NCBI GenBank assembly: GCA_040382055.1
Contig: JBEIGE010000014.1
Span: 10,106-74,105, forward strand
Direction of reading: 5' to 3'
Source of the DNA: JBEIGE01 sp040382055
Lineage (GTDB): Bacteria > Pseudomonadota > Gammaproteobacteria > Burkholderiales > Burkholderiaceae_C
Length of the DNA stretch: 64,000 bases
Below are positions 7,814 through 17,009 of the stretch, one piece after another; positions within the stretch are counted from its first letter, which is position 1; each line of letters begins with the position of its first letter. The position numbers and the translations under genes are program-made. The notes under the pieces are model-generated. The model was not told the DNA's origin, made no database searches, and was given only the letters and a program-made list of their open reading frames with translations.

Positions 7814-8251
7814 ATGCGTTCTCGTCTCAGTGAATTTGTTGTCGGCCTGATCTTTGGCCTGGGTCTTTTGTTGTCGGGCATGACGGATCCCGGCAAGGTA
7901 TTGGGGTTTCTGGACTTGTTCGGAGTCTGGGACCCGTCGCTGGCGCTGGTGATGGGCGGAGCCATTGGCGTTGGTTTTTTTGCCTTTGCCATTGCCAAAA
8001 AAAGAACCCATACGTTTCTGGGCGGCGCTCTGCACCTGCCTAAATCAAACCAGATCGACAAGCGGCTGGTCATCGGTGCGCTGCTGTTTGGCGCAGGCTG
8101 GGGACTGGCCGGGTTCTGCCCCGGGCCGGCCCTGGTGTCCATGGCTGCAGGTCAGCTCAAGGCACTGGCTTTTGTGGCTGCCATGCTGGCGGGCATGCTT
8201 GTGTATGAGCTGGCTGACCGGTACTGGCACCAACCCAGAGCAGCTGGCTGA
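7814..8251 (+). CDS. pmpB: YeeE/YedE-family membrane protein (PmpB-like)
   Basis: 145 residues from ATG 7814, 11 bases after pmpA. Hydrophobic helices cover most of the length, with GLGLLLSGMTDPGKVLGFLD near the start. The second half carries GAGWGLAGFCPGPAL (about 95-109), whose single Cys is the counterpart of the PmpA cysteine motif. It is expected to pair with PmpA to make the equivalent of one full-length YeeE. The stop overlaps the start of the SulP gene (TGATG), so the three transporter genes are probably translated together. Confidence 0.8.
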   Translation: MRSRLSEFVVGLIFGLGLLLSGMTDPGKVLGFLDLFGVWDPSLALVMGGAIGVGFFAFAIAKKRTHTFLGGALHLPKSNQIDKRLVIGALLFGAGWGLAGFCPGPALVSMAAGQLKALAFVAAMLAGMLVYELADRYWHQPRAAG

Positions 8252-10017
8252 TGCCAACATTGCCCATTCTGAGCTGGGGGCGGGAGTACAACCGCAGCAC
8301 CCTGGCCAGTGATGCGGTGGCGGCACTGATCGTCACCATCATGCTCATCCCGCAGAGCCTGGCCTACGCCATGCTGGCGGGCTTGCCACCCGAGGTGGGC
8401 CTGTATGCCAGTGTGGCACCGTTGTTGCTGTATGCCGTCTTCGGGACCAGCCGGGTGCTGGCCGTGGGGCCGGTGGCGGTGGTCTCGTTGATGACGGCAG
8501 CCGCGCTTGGCGAACATGCCGCTGTGGGGTCTCAGGCCTATTGGGCCATGGCCATCACGCTGGCGTTTATTTCAGGGGCCATGCTGTTGTTGATGGGTGT
8601 TTTGCGCTTGGGTTTTCTAGCTAATTTTTTAAGCCATCCGGTGATTGCGGGCTTTATTTCTGCATCAGGCTTGCTGATTGCAGCCAGCCAGCTCAAGACC
8701 CTGATGGGCGTGCAGGCCGATGGCCATAACGTTGTCGAGCTGATGTTGGCCCTGGGAGCCCAGCTTGCGAACATCCATGGGCTGACACTGACCATTGGTG
8801 CGTTTGCCTTGCTGTTCCTGTTCTGGGTGCGAAAGGGCTTGACGCCGCTGCTGGTGGCTTGGGGCATGAGCACCCGTCTGGCAGACCTCATGACCAAGGC
8901 AGGGCCCGTTGCCGTCATTGTCCTGACAACCGGCCTGGCCTGGCTGCTGGAGTGGCAAACCCAGGGCCTGAAGATCGTGGGCACAGTGCCGCAGGGCCTG
9001 CCGCCCCTGACCCTGCCGCTGTGGGATCTGGCGTTGTGGAAAGAGCTGGCGTTTCCGGCGCTGCTGATCAGCGTGGTGGGCTTTGTCGAGTCGGTGTCGG
9101 TAGGACAGACGTTGGCCGCCAAACGCCGCCAGCGCATTGAGCCCGATCAGGAGCTGGTGGCCTTGGGCGCAAGCAATTTGTCTGCGGCTTTTTCAGGTGG
9201 GTTTCCGGTAACCGGCGGGTTTTCCCGCTCGGTGGTGAACTTTGATGCGGGTGCCCAAACACCGGCAGCAGGCGTGTTCACAGCTATCGGGATCATGTTG
9301 GCTTCGTTGTTGCTCACGCCCGCCTTGTACTACCTGCCGCAGGCAACACTGTCTGCCACCATCATCGTGGCGGTTTTGTCGCTGGTGGACTTTGAAATTT
9401 TCCGCAAGACCTGGCGTTACTCCAAACCCGACTTTGCAGCAGGGCTCACCACGCTGCTGGTGACGCTGGGCAGTGGCGTTGAAATCGGCCTGATGGTGGG
9501 TGTGGGGGTTTCGCTGGCCTTGTATCTGTTACGAACCAGCCGGCCGCACATTGCCGAGGTGGGTCTGGTGGCCGGTACCGAGCACTTCAGGAATATCCTC
9601 AGACATGAGGTTCTGGTCAGCCCCAGGCTGGTGAGTCTGCGCGTGGACGAAAGCCTTTATTTCGCCAACTCAAGAGCGCTGGAGGACAGGGTTAACGAGG
9701 TGGTGGCCCAGCATCCGCAGTTGCAGCATCTGGTGTTGCAGTGCTCGGCCATCAATGACATTGACGCCAGCGCGCTGGAGAGCCTGGAGGCCATTGACGA
9801 GCGTCTGCGGGATTCGGGCATAGCCCTGCACCTGAGCGAGGTCAAAGGTCCGGTCATGGACCAGCTGCAGCGCAGTCATTTTCTGGGGGCGCTGAGCGGC
9901 AAGCTCTTTCTGACGAACTACCGGGCGGTTCATGAACTCACGCCTGAGATTGAAGGCCCGGATTTCAGGCCGATACCGGTTTTGCCAGTGCTTCCCAGCG
10001 CTCCAGAGCGGCCATAA
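8251..10017 (+). CDS. SulP/SLC26-family anion transporter with STAS domain
   Basis: 588 residues. The N-terminal half has ten or more hydrophobic segments, with the SulP signature region QSLAYAMLAGLPPEVGLYAS (about 32-51) and GGFPVTGGFSRSVVNFDAG in the conserved core. The last about 130 residues form a STAS domain (from about 455, ending at 588). SulP proteins carry sulfate, bicarbonate or other anions, mostly inward. In this operon the likely cargo is a sulfur oxyanion made by persulfide oxidation. Its 3' end overlaps the convergent uup gene by 53 bases. Confidence 0.85.
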   Translation: MPTLPILSWGREYNRSTLASDAVAALIVTIMLIPQSLAYAMLAGLPPEVGLYASVAPLLLYAVFGTSRVLAVGPVAVVSLMTAAALGEHAAVGSQAYWAMAITLAFISGAMLLLMGVLRLGFLANFLSHPVIAGFISASGLLIAASQLKTLMGVQADGHNVVELMLALGAQLANIHGLTLTIGAFALLFLFWVRKGLTPLLVAWGMSTRLADLMTKAGPVAVIVLTTGLAWLLEWQTQGLKIVGTVPQGLPPLTLPLWDLALWKELAFPALLISVVGFVESVSVGQTLAAKRRQRIEPDQELVALGASNLSAAFSGGFPVTGGFSRSVVNFDAGAQTPAAGVFTAIGIMLASLLLTPALYYLPQATLSATIIVAVLSLVDFEIFRKTWRYSKPDFAAGLTTLLVTLGSGVEIGLMVGVGVSLALYLLRTSRPHIAEVGLVAGTEHFRNILRHEVLVSPRLVSLRVDESLYFANSRALEDRVNEVVAQHPQLQHLVLQCSAINDIDASALESLEAIDERLRDSGIALHLSEVKGPVMDQLQRSHFLGALSGKLFLTNYRAVHELTPEIEGPDFRPIPVLPVLPSAPERP

Positions 10018-11983
10018 GGGCTTCGTCTATCTGGGCGTTGCGGGCTGTCATGGCCAGGGCACGGGCGTTGTCGCTGGCAAACAGGCTGCCGTCTGCCAGT
10101 GCGTCGGCAATCTGTTGTTGCTCGGCTTCGAGCTTGGCAATGGTGTCGGGCAGCCCGTCAAGTTCCCGCTGCTCCTTGAAGCTGAGCTTGCGGGCCTTGG
10201 CAGCTGCCACGGTTGAGGATGCGGCGCTCCCGCCTGAGGGTGACGCATTCGCAGAGGCTGAGAGTTGCTCCTGCTTTGATAGCTGATTGCGCTCGTAGTT
10301 AAAGGGGTTGGCGCCTTTTTGGCCCTTGGCCTTGGCAATGTCGCTGGCCCGGCGGCTCTGCACCAGCCAGTCATTGACGCCGCCTTCGTACTCGCGCCAG
10401 CGGCCTTCGCCCTCGTAGGCAATGGTGCTGGTGACCACGTTGTCCATGAAGGTGCGGTCGTGGCTGACCAGAAACACCGTGCCGTCATAGCTTTGCAGCA
10501 AATCTTCCAGCAGCTCCAGGGTGTCGATGTCCAGGTCGTTGGTGGGCTCATCGAGCACCAGCACATTGGCCGGGCGGGCAAACAGGCGTGCCAGCAGAAG
10601 GCGGTTGCGCTCGCCACCGCTGAGCGAACGTACCGGTGAGTTGGCCCGGGCGGGGGAAAACAGGAAGTCGCCCAGATAGCTTTTGACGTGTTTTTTCTGG
10701 TTGCCGATCTCGATCCATTCCGAGCCGGGGCTGATGAAGTCTTCCAGCGTGGCGTCCAGATCCAGCGCGTTGCGCATCTGGTCAAAGTAGGCCACGGTGA
10801 CGTTAGAACCCAGCCGCACCGTGCCCCAGGGGCTGTGGCCGGGCTCGGGCGGTGGTGCGTTGGCGGGTGCGGGGTCGGGCTTGATTTCGCCCAGGATGAG
10901 CTTGAGCAGCGTGGTTTTACCCGCGCCATTGGGCCCGAGCAGACCAATCTTGTCGCCGCGCAACACGGTGGTGCTGAAGTCCCGCACGATCACGCGCGCG
11001 CCCGCGCTGGCAACTGTGTCTGCGCGGTCAGCGAAGGTTTTGCTCACATGCACCATCTCGGAGACCAGCTTGCCGCTTTTGTCGCCGCTGGCAATGTCCA
11101 TGTTGACGCTGCCGACGGCTTCACGGCGGGCCTCGCGTTTGGCGCGTAATTCACCCAGCCGCACAATGCGTGCCTGGGCCCGCGTGCGCCGGGCTTCCAC
11201 GCCTTTGCGGATCCAGATTTCTTCCTGCGCCAGCAATTTGTCAGCGCGGGCATTGATCACGGCTTCCTGCGCGGCCTGTTCTTCCTTTTGCACCAGGTAA
11301 GCGGCAAAGTTGCCGGGGTAAGACAGCAGCTTGCCCCTATCCAGTTCAACAATGCGGGTGGCCACATTGTCGAGAAACGAGCGGTCGTGGGTGATGGTGA
11401 TGATGGAGCCCTTGAAGTCCACCAGCAGCCCCTCCAGCCACTCGATGCTGTCCAGATCCAGGTGGTTGGTGGGTTCGTCGAGCAGCAGGATATCGGGTTG
11501 CGCCACCAGCGCTTGCGCCAGCGCCACGCGTTTTTTGGTGCCGCCGGAGAGGGTTTTGACAATGGCCTGGGGGTCCAGGTGCAGGCGGTGCAGGGTTTCG
11601 CCGATGCGTTGTTCCCAGTTCCAGCCGTCCAGGGCCTCTATCTCGCTTTGCATGGCGTCAAGGTCGCCATGGCCTTGGGAATATTCGTCAATCAGGGCAA
11701 TAATCCTTGCCAGTCCCTCGCTGACTGCTGCAAAAACTGTAGCATCTGCCTCTAGTTGGGGCTCTTGTGCCACGTAGGCAATGCGGGTACCGCTTTGCAC
11801 CTGCAGCGTGCCGTCATCGGGCTTGTCCAGGCCGCCCAGAATTTTGAGCATGGACGATTTGCCAGCCCCGTTGCGGCCAATCAGGCCGACGCGCTCTGCG
11901 CTTTCGAGTGAGAAGTCAGCGTGGTCGAGCAGGGGAACATGCCCGAATGCCAGCTGGGCGTTGAGTAAGGTGATAAGTGCCAT
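9965..11983 (-). CDS. uup: ABC-F ATPase, Uup-like
   Basis: 672 residues with two ABC domains and no membrane segments. Walker A motifs are GRNGAGKSS (about 36-44) and GPNGAGKTT. Signature motifs are LSGGTKKRVALA and LSGGERNRLLLA, and both domains have LLDEPTNHLD-type Walker B sequences. A linker of charged helix lies between, and the C-terminal coiled-coil arm is typical of Uup. ABC-F proteins act on ribosomes. Uup is linked to suppression of transposon excision and to ribosome quality. One copy of a short genomic repeat lies near the junction before the C-terminal arm. Confidence 0.88.
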   Translation of the reverse strand: MALITLLNAQLAFGHVPLLDHADFSLESAERVGLIGRNGAGKSSMLKILGGLDKPDDGTLQVQSGTRIAYVAQEPQLEADATVFAAVSEGLARIIALIDEYSQGHGDLDAMQSEIEALDGWNWEQRIGETLHRLHLDPQAIVKTLSGGTKKRVALAQALVAQPDILLLDEPTNHLDLDSIEWLEGLLVDFKGSIITITHDRSFLDNVATRIVELDRGKLLSYPGNFAAYLVQKEEQAAQEAVINARADKLLAQEEIWIRKGVEARRTRAQARIVRLGELRAKREARREAVGSVNMDIASGDKSGKLVSEMVHVSKTFADRADTVASAGARVIVRDFSTTVLRGDKIGLLGPNGAGKTTLLKLILGEIKPDPAPANAPPPEPGHSPWGTVRLGSNVTVAYFDQMRNALDLDATLEDFISPGSEWIEIGNQKKHVKSYLGDFLFSPARANSPVRSLSGGERNRLLLARLFARPANVLVLDEPTNDLDIDTLELLEDLLQSYDGTVFLVSHDRTFMDNVVTSTIAYEGEGRWREYEGGVNDWLVQSRRASDIAKAKGQKGANPFNYERNQLSKQEQLSASANASPSGGSAASSTVAAAKARKLSFKEQRELDGLPDTIAKLEAEQQQIADALADGSLFASDNARALAMTARNAQIDEALMAALERWEALAKPVSA

Positions 11984-12043
11984 GTGGCACGCATTATCCC
12001 TGCTGCGGGGTACGCCCAGGGTGGGCGTTGACGGTTGGTGGCT

Positions 12044-12997
12044 TTAAGCCTTGCGCCAGTCAATAATCATTTTGAGGCAATGCACGTCGCCGAAAGCCAC
12101 TTCATAGGCTTCGCGGGCATGGGCCGGGGTTTGGGTGTGGGTGATCAGGCCTTCCAGCGACAGGGCACCGGTTTGCATCATCTCGGTGACGGCCAGCAGA
12201 TCATGCTTTTTCCATTGCGCGGCAATGCGGATGTGCGCTTCGCGCATGAAAGCCGGTGCGTAGGCAAAGCTCAGGTCCTGCTTGTAAAAGCCGGCCAGGC
12301 AGACCTCACCGCCCATGGCCATTTTGGGAATCACTGTGTTCAGGATCTCGCTGTAACCACTGACGTCATAAATGGCGCGGTAGTCTTTGCGGGTGTCTTC
12401 ATCCGGGTGAATCACCGGGTAGCCCATGCCACCTTCGCGTCGCACGGCCTGGGTTTCCCAGACCACGGGTGCAGGCTGGCCTGCTGCCACCACCATGCGG
12501 GCCAGGAGCCGGCCCATGGTGCCGTGGCCGATGATGAGGTCCGGGTAGACCATGGGCTGGCGTGCGCCACCCAAAGAGAACGTATGGTAAGACGTGGCGG
12601 CAAGGGCCAGCAGCACGGCTTTGGGGCCAAGCGCCGCATCGACCTTGACCACCCGGTCTTGCGGCACCACCAGCATGGAGCCCGAACCACCAAAAATATT
12701 TTGCACGCCCTGAAACGCGTACGAACCGGGTACAAAAACCGTGTCGCCCACCGCGATGTCTGTCACCCCGGAGCCGGCTTTGACGACGGTGCCCACGGTC
12801 TCATAACCAGGAACCAGCGGGTAAGCCAGGCCGGGAAACGGTGGCATGGTGCCGTCCCACAGCAGGCGTTCGGTGCCGGTGCTGATGCCGCTGTAGGAGA
12901 CCTCAACTTCGACGTCCGTAGTACCCATGTCGCAAACATCCAGGGTCTGGACAGACAAGGATTGAGGGGCATTAAAAACGATGGCTTGTGCTTTCAT
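12044..12997 (-). CDS. bchC: BchC-like bacteriochlorophyllide dehydrogenase (zinc-type MDR family)
   Basis: 317 residues from ATG 12997. A longer upstream frame looks non-coding. The protein matches BchC by recalled motifs: YSGISTGTERLLWDG, PLVPGYETVG, LVVPQDRVVKVDAALG, LALAATSYHTF, IIGHGTMGRLLAR, DYRAIYDVSGYSE and FMREAHIRIAAQWKKHDL. BchC oxidises 3-hydroxyethyl bacteriochlorophyllide a to the acetyl form, the last tailoring step for bacteriochlorophyll a. BchC is normally within a photosynthesis gene cluster. Here it lies between uup and cls with no other bch, puf or crt genes in the window. It may be an extra copy, a relic in a non-phototroph or a recruited dehydrogenase. Confidence 0.75.
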   Translation of the reverse strand: MKAQAIVFNAPQSLSVQTLDVCDMGTTDVEVEVSYSGISTGTERLLWDGTMPPFPGLAYPLVPGYETVGTVVKAGSGVTDIAVGDTVFVPGSYAFQGVQNIFGGSGSMLVVPQDRVVKVDAALGPKAVLLALAATSYHTFSLGGARQPMVYPDLIIGHGTMGRLLARMVVAAGQPAPVVWETQAVRREGGMGYPVIHPDEDTRKDYRAIYDVSGYSEILNTVIPKMAMGGEVCLAGFYKQDLSFAYAPAFMREAHIRIAAQWKKHDLLAVTEMMQTGALSLEGLITHTQTPAHAREAYEVAFGDVHCLKMIIDWRKA

Positions 12998-13037
12998 GGC
13001 GGGTATTGTGACCTGAATATTGGAACTGTTGGGCTGC

Positions 13038-14519
13038 TTAAAGCTGGAAGGCCAGCCAGCGCAACAAGCCTTCGCCGAACTCCCGCAGCACGCCGGGTTT
13101 CCTTGCCTGGTAGGGGACCGCGTTTGCACGCTGGTGTTGCAGCCACTGCGCAAAGCGGTTGACATCCGCTGACTCAAAAAATGCAATCATGACTTCGAAG
13201 TTGAGAAACATGCTGCGCTCGTCCAGATTGGCAGATCCGGCCAGAGCCAGATCGTCATCGACCACCACGGCTTTGGCATGAATCATCTGGGGGCAAAGCC
13301 AGACCTGCGTGCCTGCCAACACCATGTCCCTGAGCGATGCATGCCGTGCCATGTCGGCCAGCCTGTGGTTGGAGTGGGCCGGCATGAGCAGGTCTACCCG
13401 CACGCCGCGCCTGGCCGCCAGCGTCATGGCCATCAAAAGGGTGGCATCCGGTACAAAGTAGGGCGTGACCATGAGAATCCGCTGGTGGGCACTAAAGCAA
13501 CTGGAGATCAGCAAGGAGTACAGCGTGTCATCAGCCTGATCTGGCCCGCTGGCAATGACTTGGGCTTCGGGCGGCTGGCTTTGAGCGGGGTGGGGCCCAG
13601 CGTTAAAACTTGTTACCGGAACTGCCGGCAAAGAGACTGCGGTTACCGGGACTGAGGGGTGGCGGCTACCCCGGTTAGCAAGTTCCCAATCCTGCTCGAA
13701 AAGGCGTTGCGCGTCATGCACCAGCGGCCCTGAGAGGTCAAAACTCAGGTCTATCCAGCGGCCCTTGTTCCTGATGGAATCCGGATCGCCGCAAAAGTAT
13801 TCAGCCGCCAGATTACGGCCCCCGGTCCACAGACAGGCCTGGTCTGCGATGACCAATTTGCGATGGTTGCGCAGGTTGGTGCCGCCGGTCGGAGGTACAC
13901 GAAAAGGCGGGAAAAACAAGGCCACCTGAATACCGGCAGCCTTCAAGGGCTTGAGGTCTGGTTTGCCACCCAGATAAATCCCCACCCCATCGAGCAGCAG
14001 CCGAACCCGCACGCCGGCCTGGGCTCTTCGAATCAGAATCTCGCTGATGTGGCGGCCAACAGGATCGCGCCCCAGGAAAAACGTACAGATATCCAGGGAC
14101 TGTTCTGCCCGTTCAAGCATCTGGATCAGCGAGGCCAGAGCTTGCTCGCCATCCTGATGGATATGCAGCGCCTGGTAACTGCCGGGCGCTGGTAATCCCA
14201 TGGCGGCCGCGAGGTCCTGAAATCGGCGGCGGGTTGACTGCGCGGCGGGTGCCGTGGGAGGTGGCAAGTCTGGTGTGAAGCCAAGGCCGGGCAGCCGTTT
14301 GGCGGCGCTGACATCCCGGATGATTTTGCGATTGCCCAGCAGCAGGTACAGCGGCAGTGCCAGGTAGGGGATCAAGACCAGTGACACCAGCCAGGCCATC
14401 GCCGCAGAGGGATGGCGGTGCTTTTTTCTGGCGTGCGAGGTAATGCCGTAAATCACCAGGCCGCTGACCACCATCAGGCTATGGACGGAGAGCCAGTGGG
14501 AGCCTAGTGCATCATTCAT
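13038..14519 (-). CDS. cls: Cardiolipin synthase (phospholipase D superfamily)
   Basis: 493 residues from ATG 14519, which has GAGG 9 bases upstream. A TTG at 14534 would overlap livF. Two N-terminal hydrophobic helices (about 15-60, including LLLGNRKI) anchor the protein. Two HKD catalytic motifs follow: NHRKLVIADQACLWTGGRN and MIHAKAVVVDDDLALAGSAN. Cardiolipin synthases join two phosphatidylglycerol molecules, or PG with PE, in the inner membrane. A low-complexity Pro/Val/Ser stretch separates the two halves (about 275-320). Confidence 0.87.
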   Translation of the reverse strand: MNDALGSHWLSVHSLMVVSGLVIYGITSHARKKHRHPSAAMAWLVSLVLIPYLALPLYLLLGNRKIIRDVSAAKRLPGLGFTPDLPPPTAPAAQSTRRRFQDLAAAMGLPAPGSYQALHIHQDGEQALASLIQMLERAEQSLDICTFFLGRDPVGRHISEILIRRAQAGVRVRLLLDGVGIYLGGKPDLKPLKAAGIQVALFFPPFRVPPTGGTNLRNHRKLVIADQACLWTGGRNLAAEYFCGDPDSIRNKGRWIDLSFDLSGPLVHDAQRLFEQDWELANRGSRHPSVPVTAVSLPAVPVTSFNAGPHPAQSQPPEAQVIASGPDQADDTLYSLLISSCFSAHQRILMVTPYFVPDATLLMAMTLAARRGVRVDLLMPAHSNHRLADMARHASLRDMVLAGTQVWLCPQMIHAKAVVVDDDLALAGSANLDERSMFLNFEVMIAFFESADVNRFAQWLQHQRANAVPYQARKPGVLREFGEGLLRWLAFQL

Positions 14520-14530
14520 CTGGGTCTGCC

Positions 14531-15247
14531 TCAAACCCCCAGATAGCCTGAGAGTTCCGGGCTGTCTGCGACCTCCCGGGCACTGCCGGCAATCACCACC
14601 TGGCCTTTTTGAATGACCAGGGCCCGGTCTGAGCGCGACAGCAATTTGCGGTAGTCCCGGTCCACGATGAGCGTGGCAATGCCGTTGTCGCGGATGGTGT
14701 CAATCACACGCCAGATGTCTTGAACAATCAGGGGGGCCAGGCCTTCGGTGGCTTCGTCCAGAATGATCAACTCGGGGTGGGTCATCAGGGCCCGTCCGAT
14801 AGACAGCATCTGCTGTTCACCGCCTGAGAGTTGGCCTCCCAGGTGATTGAACCGCTCCTGGAGTCTGGGAAAGGTTGCCAGCACCCGATCAAGCGTCCAA
14901 TCCAGGCGGCCATCGCTACCCCGCCGTGCAGCCATGACCAGATTTTCGCGCACGGACAGATTGCCGAATACGCCGCGCCCTTCGGGCACGTAAGCCACAC
15001 CCATGCGGGCCACCTCATGCGGTTTGGCGTGCGAGGCATCGGTGCCGAACAGGCCGATATAGCCGTCGCGCTGAGGGACATGACCGAGCAAGGCCCGGAT
15101 CAGGGTGCTTTTGCCCATGCCGTTGCGCCCGAGCAGTGCCACGGTTTGTCCGCGAGCGATTTGCAGATCAATCCCGTGCAGCACATGGCTGGTGCCGTAC
15201 CAGGCATGGATACCCCGGGCATCGAGGATGAATTCGGTGGCGTTCAT
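14531..15247 (-). CDS. livF: Branched-chain amino acid-type ABC transporter ATPase, LivF-like
   Basis: 238 residues with Walker A GRNGMGKST, Q-loop, signature LSGGEQQMLSIGRAL and Walker B LIILDEATEGLAP, all typical of LivF. It is the second ATPase of the five-gene importer that follows boxD, bclA and the hydrolase on the minus strand. In several box clusters such an importer is placed with benzoate genes, so the likely cargo is benzoate or a related aromatic acid rather than leucine. That is inferred from context. Confidence 0.87.
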   Translation of the reverse strand: MNATEFILDARGIHAWYGTSHVLHGIDLQIARGQTVALLGRNGMGKSTLIRALLGHVPQRDGYIGLFGTDASHAKPHEVARMGVAYVPEGRGVFGNLSVRENLVMAARRGSDGRLDWTLDRVLATFPRLQERFNHLGGQLSGGEQQMLSIGRALMTHPELIILDEATEGLAPLIVQDIWRVIDTIRDNGIATLIVDRDYRKLLSRSDRALVIQKGQVVIAGSAREVADSPELSGYLGV

Positions 15248-15269
15248 GTCACTTCATGCCGGGTGCAGA

Positions 15270-16019
15270 TCAATGGCCGCCCAGATAGGCAGCCTGTACC
15301 AGCGGGTTGCTGCGGATGGCGTGGGGCACATCGGTGGCCAGCACCGAGCCGTTGACCATCACGGTGATGGTGTCGGCAATGCGGAACACCGCATCCATGT
15401 CGTGCTCGACCAGCAAAATGGCATGGTTGGCCTTGAGCTGTGCCAGCAAGTCCAGCATGCGGTCTGTTTCCTCTGCGCCCATGCCGGCCAGCGGCTCGTC
15501 AAGCAGCAGCACCTGGGGCTGTGTAGACAGGCACATGGCGATTTCCAGTTGGCGCTTTTGTCCGTGCGACAGCAGCCCAGCAAGGCGGTCTTCCAAAGTC
15601 GCCAGGCCGCTTTGCTCCACAGCCTGGCGCGCCAAAGCCAGGGAATCTTGGCAGGCCTGTGCATCGCGCCACCAATGCCATGGCTTTTGCAGGCTGGCCT
15701 GCGCGCACAGGCGGCAGTTTTCCAGCACGCTGAAGGTGGGGAAAATCGTGGTGCGCTGATAACTGCGGCCCATGCCAGCGCGCGCCCGTCGGGGCTGTGA
15801 CCAGCCGGTGATGTCCTGACCCAGCAGTTCCACGCTGCCGCTGGAGGGTTCAATCTCACCGGACAAAATATTGATCAGGGTGGATTTGCCGGCACCATTG
15901 GTACCAATCACCGCATGCACGCTGCCGCGGTGCAGATCGATGGAGACCTGGTCTACCGCCACCAGCCCGCCCCAGCGCCGGGTGATGTTGTGGCCACGCA
16001 GCAGCACAGGCAGGTTCAT
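15270..16019 (-). CDS. livG: Branched-chain amino acid-type ABC transporter ATPase, LivG-like
   Basis: 249 residues. Walker A is GTNGAGKST, signature LSHGQKRQLEIAMCL (the LSxGxxR form used by LivG) and Walker B LLLDEPLAGMGAEE. The C-terminal segment is the LivG type. The start codon overlaps the stop of livM by 4 bases (ATGA), and livF follows 22 bases downstream, so the permease and ATPase genes are cotranscribed. Confidence 0.87.
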   Translation of the reverse strand: MNLPVLLRGHNITRRWGGLVAVDQVSIDLHRGSVHAVIGTNGAGKSTLINILSGEIEPSSGSVELLGQDITGWSQPRRARAGMGRSYQRTTIFPTFSVLENCRLCAQASLQKPWHWWRDAQACQDSLALARQAVEQSGLATLEDRLAGLLSHGQKRQLEIAMCLSTQPQVLLLDEPLAGMGAEETDRMLDLLAQLKANHAILLVEHDMDAVFRIADTITVMVNGSVLATDVPHAIRSNPLVQAAYLGGH

Positions 16020-16999
16020 GCCGAACCCTTGGTGCTGCCGCTGCGACCCATCAAGCGTTGGCGCAGCTGGGCAGGCAGACCAACCAGGCCGTTGGGCAGA
16101 AAGACCACGCTGGCCATGATGCTCAGGCCCAGACCCAGATGCCAGTGTTTGGCAAACTCACCAAAAATGGCTTCTGATTTGAAAAATTCCTGCAGGAAGG
16201 CAAATGCAAAGGCCCCGATCAGGGCTCCGCGCAGATGCCCCAAGCCGCCCAGAATAATCATGATGAGAACCGCGCCAGAGAGATGCCAGCTCAGCAACTC
16301 GGGGTTGACAAAACCGTCTTTGACGGCGAATAAAAACCCGGCCAGTCCGGCAATGCCGCCCGAGATGACAAAGGCGGCCAGTTTGTAGGGGTAGGTGGAG
16401 AAGCCGGTGGCCCGCATGCGCTGCTCATTGACGCGGATACCCGACAGCGCGCGCCCGAAGCGCGAGCGGTTCAGCTGGGCAAGAAAGCCGAACACCAGGA
16501 CCATCAGGCCCAGGGTCAAGCCATACAAGGTGCCGGCTTTGTCCAGATCCAGCCAGCTGCCGATGACCGGCTTGGCCATCAGGTAAATGCCATCGGTGCC
16601 ACCGCCCAGCGGGGTGTCATGAACGATGTAGTAGGCCATCTGCGCGAAAGCCAGCGTGACCATGATGAAGTAGGCCCCCTTGGTGCGCAGCGACAGGGCA
16701 CCCACAAACAGGGCATAGAGCGCTGCGGCGGCCACACAGGCGGGCAGCAGCCACAGCAGGGAGGCAGATTCGGTGGGTGGGGACAGCAAAACCGCCGCAT
16801 AGGCACCAATGCCAAAAAACGCGGCTTGTCCAAAACACACCAGGCCGGTGGTGCCCACCAGCAATTCCAGACTCAGGGCGAAGATGGCAAAGACCATGAT
16901 CTTGGTAACCAGATCCATGCCATAACTGCCAGCAATCAGCGGGTACAGCGCCAGTGCAACAAATATCAGCACCACCACCGTGATTTTGGATAAGTTCAT
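16016..16999 (-). CDS. livM: Branched-chain amino acid-type ABC transporter permease, LivM-like
   Basis: 327 residues, with eight or more hydrophobic segments. Motifs LLVGTTGLVCFGQAAFFGIGAY near the N-terminus and RVNEQRMRATGFSTYPYKL (the EAA-like cytoplasmic loop) are LivM hallmarks. The C-terminus is basic (LRQRLMGRSGSTKGSA). The next gene upstream, livH, ends 10 bases before it, so both permeases would be made together for the inner-membrane heterodimer. Confidence 0.85.
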   Translation of the reverse strand: MNLSKITVVVLIFVALALYPLIAGSYGMDLVTKIMVFAIFALSLELLVGTTGLVCFGQAAFFGIGAYAAVLLSPPTESASLLWLLPACVAAAALYALFVGALSLRTKGAYFIMVTLAFAQMAYYIVHDTPLGGGTDGIYLMAKPVIGSWLDLDKAGTLYGLTLGLMVLVFGFLAQLNRSRFGRALSGIRVNEQRMRATGFSTYPYKLAAFVISGGIAGLAGFLFAVKDGFVNPELLSWHLSGAVLIMIILGGLGHLRGALIGAFAFAFLQEFFKSEAIFGEFAKHWHLGLGLSIMASVVFLPNGLVGLPAQLRQRLMGRSGSTKGSA

Positions 17000-17009
17000 G
17001 GGGGGCTTT

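Noticed and set aside
12035..13162. Long plus-strand ORF opposite bchC
   Set aside because: Antisense to a gene with strong family motifs. Composition is Gly/His-rich and no family resemblance is seen.
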